Below are positions 56,076 through 64,000 of a stretch of DNA of 64,000 bases, in pieces; positions within the stretch are counted from its first letter, which is position 1, and every line of letters begins with the position of its first letter. The stretch spans positions 88,051 to 152,050 of the forward strand of contig NW_017802403.1 of NCBI RefSeq assembly GCF_001625305.1, given 5' to 3'. The DNA is from Branchiostoma belcheri (taxonomy: Eukaryota; Chordata; Leptocardii; Amphioxiformes; Branchiostomatidae). Below the pieces are notes generated by a model. The model ran no database searches and was not told the origin of the DNA. It saw nothing but the letters and a program-made list of their open reading frames with translations. Position numbers and translations under genes: made by a program.

Positions 56076-56454
56076 AGACACAACCATAAGATAAATGACG
56101 ATACACAAAAGGTGATACAGGACAAAGTGAATTTATTATAACTATAATACTAATTTTGATCCATTCAGGCTAACTGTAACTAAATTACACTTTGACTTGG
56201 AATTAGTTGGGGACACGTACGAAGTCATAACCTAATTCTGTGTCCAGCCAATCAGCCAATAACATGCAACAAAGTACACAGGTTATAAAAGTAGTGATTT
56301 TAATAAATCAAGACATCAGTACCATCATATATACAAAATAAGAGCCTTTAGGGCCCTTATGATAGCTGTCAACATTATTTAGAGTTAGATGTTCAAGCGT
56401 TAGGTGTAACAAGTCGTTCGGTGTAATGTAGCGAGCTGCCGCCGCGCCGAGTGC

Positions 56455-57191
56455 CTACGCTGAAGGGTGGTTATACCGGCTATACAAATACTGGTGTGTT
56501 ACGCTGAAGGGTGGTTATACCGGCTATAAATACAGATACAGAAGCTGGTGTGTTACGCTGAAGGGCGGTTATACCGGCTATATATATATACAGATACAGA
56601 AGCTGGTGTGTTACCCTGAAGGGTGGTTATACCGGCTATGCAGATACAGAAGCTGGTGTGTTACGCTGAAGGGTGGTTATACCGGCTATACAGATACAGA
56701 AGCTGGTGTGTAACGCCGAAGGGCGGTTATACCGGCTATACAGATACAGAAGCTGGTGTGTTACGCCGAAGGGCGGTTATACCGGCTATATACAGATACA
56801 GAAGCTGGTGTGTTACGCTGAAGGGTGGTTATACCGGCTATACAGATACAGAAGCTGGTGTGTTACGCTGAAGGGTGGTTATACCGGCTATACAGATACA
56901 GAAGCTGGTGTGTTACGCTGAAGGGCGGTTATACTGGCTATACAGATACAGAAGCTGGTGTGTTACGATGAAGGGTGGTTATACCGGCTATACAGATACT
57001 GAGGCTGGTGTGTAACGCTGAAGGGCGGTTATACCGGCTATACAGATACTGAAGCTGGTGCGTTACGCCGAAGGGCGGTTATACCGGCTATACAGATACA
57101 GAAGCTGGTGCGTTACGCTGAAGGGTGATTATACCGGCTATACAAAAACAGAAGCTGGTGCGTTACGCTGAAGGGTGATTATACCGGCTAT
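56455..57191. repeat. 50-bp minisatellite, left block, about 15 units
   Basis: The unit begins ACGCTGAAGGGTGGTTATAC and contains GGCTATACAGATACAGAAGC. The spacing is 50 with a few insertions of ATAT. It is interrupted at 57,192 by a retroelement and resumes at about 58,878. Confidence 0.95.
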
Positions 57192-58877
57192 GACTTGACT
57201 TGACTTTATTGGGATCCACATTTAGCTTACAACAAATGTAGCTATTCTTCCTGTGGTCCTTCAAGACACACATGACACATGACATATTTACAAAACATAA
57301 ATACATGGCAATTACAACATATTAAAACAGATTAAAATAAAGCTATATACATGTACATCATCACAACTTCATATCATTCCAGGTACTGGACATTCTATAC
57401 AAAAATCTTCTTTTCTGTGCATTTGTTCGAGGTTTATCAAGGCGGATGGTCTGTGAGTCTGATGTTCTAGTATGGTAACCATGTGACTGCATAGTGATGT
57501 TCTTATACAATGATATGGGTTGTTTTTCTTTCATTATCCTACGGAAAGTTCTGAGTCCTTTCTGGTGAACTCTGTCCTTCACTGGTAGCCATCCCAGCTT
57601 CTCTAGCAACCTGTCCTTACTTGTGTATCTGTCGCATCCCAGGGCAAGCCTGGCTGCTCTGTTCTGTATCACTTGCAGCCGCTTTATGTTCTTTGCAGAT
57701 GTGCTGGCCCACACTGAGCTGCAGTAGTCAAGATGTGTCAGTACCAGGGCTTGAATGAGTTCTATCCTGTGCTTCGGCAGAAGTGATTTTCTCACCCTGC
57801 TTACTTGGGCCATGCTCCTATTGCACTTCTTCACTACAAGGTCTATGTGATCGTCAAAAGTGAGGTTCTGGTCAACCTGCACTCCCAGAAGCTTGACAGT
57901 GGGTACCTGCTGTAAAACTCTGCCCCCTGAGCTCCAGTTGTAGGGGAGGTGCAAGTCTTGTCTTTTTTGCTGTCCCCACAAGCATGGCTTTTGTTTTGTC
58001 GTTGTTTAGTTTGAGCATGTTGTGATCTGACCACTTCGCTACACATTCTTATGATTCTAGATCTACAAGAGCCTTTGTTCTTATGTCCTGAACAGTGTGT
58101 CCTGCTGCGTGTACTGTACTGTCGTCAGCATACTGATCCAGTTCACCATTCTCCACTGTGCTGGACATGTCGTTGACGTAAATGCTGTACAACTGAGGTC
58201 CCAAACAACTTCCTTGTGGAACTCCACACTGTAGCACACGTTCTTTGCTATAGGCTCCGTTTGCATACACCTGCCAATTGCGTTTGGACAGGTATGACTT
58301 GGTCCATGACAGGGCTTCCTCAGAGAACCCGTATCTTGTGAGCTTCCTTAGAAGCAGGGTGTGGTCAACCAAGTCAAAAGCTGCGCTGTAGTCCAGCAGC
58401 ACCACTGAAGTCATCAGCCCTTTGTCCATACTATCCAACCACTCATCTGTCATCTTCAACAGAACCGTTTCTGTAGAGTGTAGTTTTCTGTACGCATGCT
58501 GTGCCTCTGATTGATGACCTGATTGGGAGAAGTATGACACGATCTGTTCACTAGCTATTATTTCACACACCTTGCCACAAGATGGAAGGAGACTTACAGG
58601 CCGCGAGTTCTGTCCAGACAGTGGCTTACTGCTGTCTTTCAATAGCGGAATCACTTTGGCATGTTTCCACTTTGCTGGGAAAGTCCCTGTTGCAAAAGAC
58701 AGGTTTACTATGTAAGCCAAGGGTTGTGCTATGATATCTGAACAAATCCTCAGCAGTTTGTTGTCTATTCCATCATAGCCCGGGGCTTTGCCATCTGGTA
58801 GTCGTGACAGGATTTTGTGCACTTCCTGCGCTGTGACTGCTTCCAACGTGAAAAATTTCTTCCCCGTGTGAGTCTGC
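57192..58877 (-). pseudogene. CR1/L2-type non-LTR retrotransposon, 5'-truncated and decayed, inserted in a minisatellite
   Basis: Minus-strand reverse transcriptase with LPDGKAPGYDGIDNKLLRI, SRPVSLLPSCGKVCEIIASE, VVLLDYSAAFDLVDHTLLLR, LQCGVPQGSCLGPQLYSIYV and QYADDSTVHAAG, then TVKLLGVQVDQNLTFDDHID and LDYCSSVWASTS. Coding starts at the very edge of the insertion, so the copy is 5'-truncated. A stop codon near 58,047 and a frameshift near 57,980 separate the two open parts (58,846-58,049 and 57,981-57,361). The 3' end at 57,192-57,210 reads AATAAAGTCAAGTCAAGTCA, a short tandem tail typical of this group. Confidence 0.9.
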
Positions 58878-59158
58878 AGAAGCTATACAGAAGCTATACA
58901 GATACAGAAGCTGGTGCGTTACGCTGAAGGGTGGTTATACCAGCTATACAGATACAGAAGCTGGTGTGTTACGCTGAAGGGTGGTTATACCGGCTATACA
59001 GATACAGAAGCTGGTGTTTAACGCCGAAGGGCGATTATACCGGCTATACAGATACAGAAGCTGGTGCGTTACGCTGAAGGGTGATTATACCGGCTATACA
59101 GATACAGAAGCTGGTGCGTTACGCTGAAGGGTGATTATACCGGCTATACAGATACAGA
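58878..59158. repeat. 50-bp minisatellite, right block, about 5-6 units
   Basis: Same unit and orientation as 56,455-57,191 (GAAGCTGGTGCGTTACGCTG). Clearly the continuation of one array split by an insertion. Confidence 0.95.
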
Positions 59159-59159
59159 C

Positions 59160-59520
59160 ACAAATTGTGAGTCAACAAGATAAAGACACGTGTGCACCGA
59201 TGTTGTTTTAAGGTAATAGTGAAGGTAAGGTAAAGTAATATGCTGAAAGCTTTTCACCTGGTATACGTATTCAGGAATCAACTGTTTCAAAGTTGTCATT
59301 TTTTTATCATTTACATCATACATTTGTTATCATCATGGTCATATACAACTATCGTTACTCACATTAAACCATTATTTGATTGTACGCATTTCCTGACGAG
59401 AACTTTTGATATAAAATCTTTGTAAACAACACATATTCTATTTCAAATATAAGTTCAATCCGACTAACAAGTATTCACGTATTGGAGAATACTTTTAAAA
59501 ATAGCTTTAGACCTTGGAAC
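59160..59520. other. Region downstream of the transporter stop
   Basis: Expected 3' UTR of the minus-strand transporter gene, then AAGGTAA-type low complexity at 59,210-59,235 bordering the minisatellite. No hexamer signal was clear enough to call. Confidence 0.4.
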
Positions 59521-59700
59521 TTAGACACGTGTCTCCTTAAGCTTTGAAACGTCGAATTTGAGATGTCTGTTTACGGGTTCTTGTATGGTACTTTGGGAAG
59601 TGCGTCGGCCATTTGTGTTAGACATGTCCCTGCAATGGTAGCTGATGTGGACCGGATGACCAAACGTTACAATGGAAAGCACCAGAACAAAGATGTAAAC
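59521..59700 (-). CDS. SLC43-like last exon
   Basis: Acceptor TTTTCTAG, sixty codons including TAA. The frame differs from the longer open frames here and was chosen because it continues helix sequence from the previous exon. Confidence 0.78.
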   Translation of the reverse strand, partial: VYIFVLVLSIVTFGHPVHISYHCRDMSNTNGRRTSQSTIQEPVNRHLKFDVSKLKETRV

Positions 59701-62700
59701 CTAGAAAACAAAACAAAAAAAAATTAAAACTAGAAAGGCAGAGATTTGCTCCGGAGCAAATGTAGCAAAAAGCTTCACCACATTTCCCGTACCAAAAATG
59801 GACCTGCCCCCCTCCCGCAGAAAGTCCTGTCCACACGATTGTTCCGTTGCTAGCCTTTTGTTCGCGTTGCTATGGCTGAGAGCGCCGCCCACTCACCGCG
59901 GGGTGCCTACCTCGTGCCTGTACTCAGGCACTATACACAAGTAAACACTGCAAATATCTCTCAAAATAACGCATGATCGGAATATCATGTCGAGAAACAA
60001 CAGTAAGAATTGAAAAGTAGACAGGTTGACTTTGTAAATAAGAAGAAGTAAAAACGTGACAGCAAATTACAGCGTTCAAAAGTCCTTCTTACGCTAGTGT
60101 TTAGTTCAGGCAACTTTTAGCAATTGAACTTTGAACCTTGTGACCTTTCAAGTAATGATTTTTTTTCCAATTTACGCGCTGAACATTAGTTAAAGTGTTG
60201 TTAGGGCTAGCCCTTTATAATAGCCTCCGGCTAGTTGGGCAGTCCTGGCTGCTCACATGTGTTATCAGCCTAATAAATGAAAATCAAATCAAAGTCCTAA
60301 TCTATCATCTTGCCAATAATTTTTTAATTCTATGGTATTAAACTCGATGTCTGCGAAATCTAAGATCATTTTCGTAAATTTCGGGGTAGATTTCGGCCGA
60401 GATTATCGTATATTTCCCGTGAGCCTCCATTGAACAACAAGAACGCGTCATCAAGATGGCGGCGGGACTGTGCCCTTTCGATTTTTGGTGTTTTTCTTAA
60501 AAAAAATCCATATCAGATCAAAAGTTATGGGCCAAAATATCAAACGTACCCTTTACAGAGGTTTCACGTTGAAGTAAGATTTTCTTTTCAGCTATAATCA
60601 GCTATGGAGGCGTCCCTCAAAGAAACTGATTATCGGGCTTCATTGTTCTCGCAGTGCAGTTACATGCAAATCCTGGTTTTAACCCTATCTAGACCTACGG
60701 GGGGGGGGGATAAAAGTGCCCGCGACAACTTCGATGTCACCTAGCGTCTGACCGGCTAGAGCTAGAACGGCCAAACATGGTGACTTTTCCTAGAATATTG
60801 TTGGCAACAATTCTGTATCATTGGTATAAGATAATAATTTTTGTGTTGCCATGGCAAGGGGTTTCTGACAGACATTTTTTCCTAAATTTAGTAATTTTCA
60901 TTTCAACAATAGAATTTTTATGGGTTTCATGTGAAGTTCCACATGGTTTCTAATATTAAGAACATCCCATATAATTTTATGTAAATTTCATCAATAAAAA
61001 TGCATAATTTATGCTAATTTGATGACGTCATTGGCCAAAATCCAAGATGGCGGACCATATCATTAGAACAGGTATATACAGGTTATTTTCCTTAAAATTT
61101 CATCAATACTTCCATTTCTTTTTACAAGAAAGGTTAATTTGAACATCTTTAGTGTGTTTACAATGTGTTTTAGGCTTTATCCTGAAAAAACTATTTTTGA
61201 AAATCCAAGATTTGTGATCCAAGATGGTGGATAGCTTAAATATGCATGACGTCATTTATGACGTCACCGGTGTTGCTATGGGCAACATAAGACAGTTCAC
61301 CGTAATATTCTGTCATAAACACTTTTGGTAGCCTGACCTGCCATGGCCTCGCATCAACGTGCGTGATGGCATGGCGTATCAATGGTTTCTAAAATGGTTC
61401 AATGTTCCAAATGCATTTGTGCCATGAATCTCGGATGCGTTCCAACGTTCGTTTAAAATTTCAAAAATGTCAATAGCTTATTCGTTTGCTAGGTAACGTT
61501 CAATAACGTTTTATAGATTATAATATTAGTTTAAAGCAATTGTTGATCACTTTGTATGAGGTTTTATGAAGGACAAATATAGCCGAATCAACCAAGGACA
61601 GATCAAGAACTAGAGGTCGGAGATCTCATGTCTTCGTCAGAGGTACATCGTTCTAGAGAAATGAACATGTGTATTCCTAACTCTTTTTAATAATCAATTT
61701 GGTCTAAAGTACAAACGAATCTCTGTACTCTTTTTCATGCTTCAGAACACCCTGAAAGGGTTCGCCACAGATTTTACAGACGCGCCGTCACCCGTGTTAG
61801 CCCCCCCCCCCCCACCTACGTTATTTGATTTTGGACTGTTTCTGAAAAAAAAACCTTGCAAGAAATTCTTCTTACTGTATCACGATGAAAGTGTCACGAC
61901 AGTACTAGTGTCGCAAAATATAATAAGAGCAGATGTGATAAAGGAAGGAATCAGAACAGGGCGACTACTTTTGTTAATTTATCTTTATGACGAATAGAAG
62001 ACTTGTTTCTTGTTACATTGCGTTCTTTTGTTCAATTTCTGTCCTAACATTTGCATTTCTACAGTTAGTATATTCCAAATCTATGCATCTCGTTTTTCGT
62101 TATCGCGCTTTCATATTAAATTTAAGGTCTCCAGTGGACGTCATCCATAGTAATTACTTGGTGTGACCGTAAAAAATAACCTGACACATGTCAAAGATAT
62201 CCTCCCCCTGCTGAAGTTATAATGAACAATCCCTCAATGTAACGTCATTTGATCCCATCCCATTATGGGGTTCCCCGGCTGCTTATATCCAGCTGTCGGC
62301 AGTCTCCAAGCAGAGGTTGGTGGGGATGTACGTTATTTTTAAACACAAAAGGTGCGCTACAGTGACAACGGAACCCCCACGAAGCCCATTAACAAACTTA
62401 ACCTTGGTCTCAACAATTGTAATCTGCCTACTAAAAATCATAAACATCAATTTAAATATACTCGAGTTATTTTGCTCACAAGCCACAAAAACAAAAGGTG
62501 CACTAACGTAACGCACGGACCTCCCATGAAGCCGAAACTTGCACTTGACTTTGGCCTTAACAACGGTAATCTGCCTGCCAAAAATCATGGACGTCGAATT
62601 ATGCCTGCCCGAGTTATATTACAAAATCCGCAGTCGCCCACAATGCGGCGAGACAATTTCATAGTCCTTCTGACGAAGACAATAAGCCTACAATATAGTC

Positions 62701-63383
62701 AGAAGCCCGTGCGAGAGTGGTGGCAAAGTAACAAATGTTGTTGATGTAGTTGTTTTTGTTGTTAGTCAAAATCATCAGAGTTGAAGCATGGTATCGTGCC
62801 TTTTTTTTATCATATTCTTTGTTATACTTGCGCAATGCGGCTTCACTAGCTACGAAAGGTTTGTTGGGATTTTTAACGTGCGTGGGGTGCGTGCTCTCCC
62901 CAAACACGTGACCTCCATTCTTAATGTCTTATCGGAGGGACGCCCCTACAGTTGCGCCCCTAACTGTAGCTTATTTCCAACTGGGTGAAGTGAGGAAAGT
63001 GCCTTTCCCAAGGGTAGAAGATCAGTGACGATGTAGTTTTCGAACCCAGGACGTCTTGGTTCTTAACCGAACGCGCTACCGCTTTTCCACTTGATCCCAC
63101 TACAAGATAGTAAATATGATCCAAAAACATTTGTAGAGGTCATAAATAATACGGATACTCGGGATAGCCGTTCACAAATGTCAGATGTTTTGTTACGGAA
63201 AATGCTGGCTTAGGTCCTAAATGACGGGGCTAGGTCTAGGACAAATTTGTCCGCGATGTACTTACATAAAACGGGGTTCCAGCAGTCTTGATCCAGCCGA
63301 TGAGTGGATACTGCACTAGACCCACCAGTCCGGCTACTAAGTACGACAGACCGATCAACCGGCCTAAGTGCTCCGCGGGAAAT
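59521..63383 (-). CDS. SLC43-like major facilitator transporter, last two coding exons
   Basis: Exons 63383-63266 and 59700-59521 join in phase 0 and end in TAA; 5' exons lie beyond the window. The first encodes FPAEHLGRLIGLSYLVAGLV and QYPLIGWIKTAGTPFY. The second gives VYIFVLVLSIVTFGHPVHIS, the last transmembrane helix, then a hydrophilic cytoplasmic tail of about 40 residues (YHCRDMSNTNGRRTSQST to KETRV). FPxEHFGxLxGL followed by a LLQFP-like helix and a final VxxMxxxxxxxTxxHP helix is the pattern of the C-terminal helices of the SLC43 family (large neutral amino-acid uniporters SLC43A1 and A2; SLC43A3 is a purine nucleobase transporter). Which member it corresponds to cannot be decided from two exons. 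Confidence 0.8.
59725..59830. repeat. Fragment of the GCTCCGGAGCAAATG terminal-motif family
   Basis: CTAGAAAGGCAGAGATTTGC, CTCCGGAGCAAATG and CACCACATTTCCCGTACC match inverted sequence at 42,235-42,300 and 43,310-43,375. It begins only about 25 bases upstream of the last transporter exon's acceptor. Confidence 0.65.
59830..62300. other. Transporter intron, mostly unrecognised
   Basis: A CR1-like 3' tail motif (CTAATAAATGAAAATCAAATC) ends near 60,293, and a poly-G tract lies at about 60,702. Several 'AAGATGGCGG' phrases occur but no supported exon. The proline-rich frame at 61,737 is judged spurious. Confidence 0.45.
62307..62640. repeat. Direct repeat of about 145 bp
   Basis: ACAAAAGGTGCRCTA...CGRA.C.CCC.CGAAGCC and CTTAACAAY.GTAATCTGCCT occur at about 62,345-62,430 and again at 62,490-62,580. 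Preceded by the TCTCCAAGCAGAGGTTGGTG motif shared with 21,137. Confidence 0.7.
62860..63098 (-). repeat. SINE-like repeat family S, copy 3, with tRNA-like head
   Basis: Plus-strand 62,870-63,020 shares TTTTTAACGTGCGTGGGGTG, GACCTCCATT and GGAGGGACG with copies 1 and 2. At its right end the minus strand has a tRNA-like segment (AAGCGGTAGCGCGTTCGGTT and CTGGGTTCGAAAACTAC), with A- and B-box-like spacing. This orients the element on the minus strand with an internal RNA polymerase III promoter at 63,095-63,025. Confidence 0.75.
63266..63383 (-). CDS. SLC43-like penultimate exon
   Basis: Acceptor ATCACCAG, donor GTAAGT. Thirty-nine full codons after one base completing an upstream codon. Hydrophobic stretch LIGLSYLVAGLVGLVQYPLI forms one membrane helix. 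Confidence 0.8.
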
Positions 63384-63514
63384 CTGGTGATATCATGAAT
63401 ATAACATATGCATCTTCATTAGTTGATGGTATTTGTATGGTTAAGATCAACTTTGTGAACGTTGATTCATTTGTTACGCTCAATTGGTGGTTTACTAGTA
63501 TTCGGTTGTCATCG

Positions 63515-63725
63515 CACCTGACCAGGGATTATCTCACCATATACACCGAGGATAATGCGGGGCATTAACGTTATTATCATATAGCCTATCCAAATACCCA
63601 GTTATTTGACTCAGATTCCTTAATAAAATTCCCCAATTGCCGAAAAAACTCTCATATTCTATGTTATGCAAAACAAAATAGCATGAACAGAAAACAGATC
63701 ATCAAGGCAATCATCTGCGGTGAGC
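63515..63725. repeat. Dispersed repeat family R2, copy 3
   Basis: ACCAGGGATTATCTCACCAT at its start matches the inverted end at 44,322-44,342. The interior matches 36,466-36,665 closely. Confidence 0.75.
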
Positions 63726-63729
63726 ACAT

Positions 63730-64000
63730 TGGAACCAACCATGGTTAGCCGAACACCTTCTGGCCTCCAGGGGACACCATGCCCAAGAAGAAAGCAGATT
63801 CCAAGGACATTTAAAAATGCCACAAAGTTTAACTTTCACTGTATGATTGCACGTAGTGGACCCCTGATTCTGCACACTTTAATTCGAGACAGAATTGAAA
63901 AATGGTTAGCAGGTATTTGGCACTTTTGGGCAAGTGGTCGGAATGGTTGGAAGTAGGATGGCCAGCATTCGGGACTGGTTCGGGAAATGGTTTTGAAATT
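63730..64000. other. Right end of the window, transporter intron
   Basis: The open frame at 63,720-63,956 shows no recognisable protein pattern and starts inside a repeat. I see no exon of the transporter here. Confidence 0.4.

Noticed and set aside
56623-56921. Overlapping 82-codon frames with GYTGYTDTEAGV-like repeats
   Set aside because: They arise from the 50-bp minisatellite and have no splice or start context.
56455-57191. CRISPR-like array
   Set aside because: The whole 50-bp unit repeats with no unique spacers, in a clearly eukaryotic setting.
61737-61997. Plus-strand 86-codon frame with a proline run
   Set aside because: The run is a poly-C tract; no partner exon or recognisable domain, and it lies in the transporter intron.

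Overview
The window is eukaryotic genomic DNA: intron-rich genes with GT/AG splice junctions, no operons, and very dense transposon and satellite content. The gene set is a VWA5A-like VIT/VWA protein, a membrane-anchored laccase-like multicopper oxidase and an SLC43-like transporter, alongside CR1/L2-type retroelements and many short inverted-repeat elements. This points to an invertebrate deuterostome, and a lancelet (Branchiostoma) is my best guess. The species is inference; I saw no diagnostic marker.

Layout. (1) 447-17,677, minus strand: eleven coding exons of a VWA5A orthologue, from the start codon to the left window edge, where the 3' part is cut off. The VIT domain and a VWA domain with a complete MIDAS site are present. 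Its introns hold a 4.4 kb nested transposon, two copies of an unusual inverted-repeat element, a foldback element and a 48-bp minisatellite. (2) 21,623-31,807, plus strand: three gene models I cannot name: the 3' end of one gene (three exons), a four-exon gene of 359 aa, and a small three-exon gene with a hydrophobic N-terminus. (3) 33,215-54,507, minus strand: a complete nine-exon laccase-like oxidase of 733 aa, with signal peptide, all four copper motifs, C-terminal transmembrane helix and short basic tail. Its introns carry a non-LTR reverse transcriptase, a repeat family with about 163-bp internal periodicity in inverted clusters around two exons, CA-rich DNA and several foldbacks. (4) 54.5-59.5 kb: intergenic repeats, including a 50-bp minisatellite split by a decayed CR1/L2-type retroelement. 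(5) 59,521-63,383, minus strand: the last two coding exons of an SLC43-like transporter; the rest lies beyond the right edge.

The genes are ordinary independent single-copy genes and nothing suggests that they form a pathway. Exon edges were set by reading splice sites and checking that codon phase carries across each junction. All nine laccase exons join in phase to exactly 734 codons including the stop. All VWA5A exons join in phase except for one apparent single-base frameshift in the last visible exon. Family assignments come from recognising motifs and alignable blocks by eye; no search was run.
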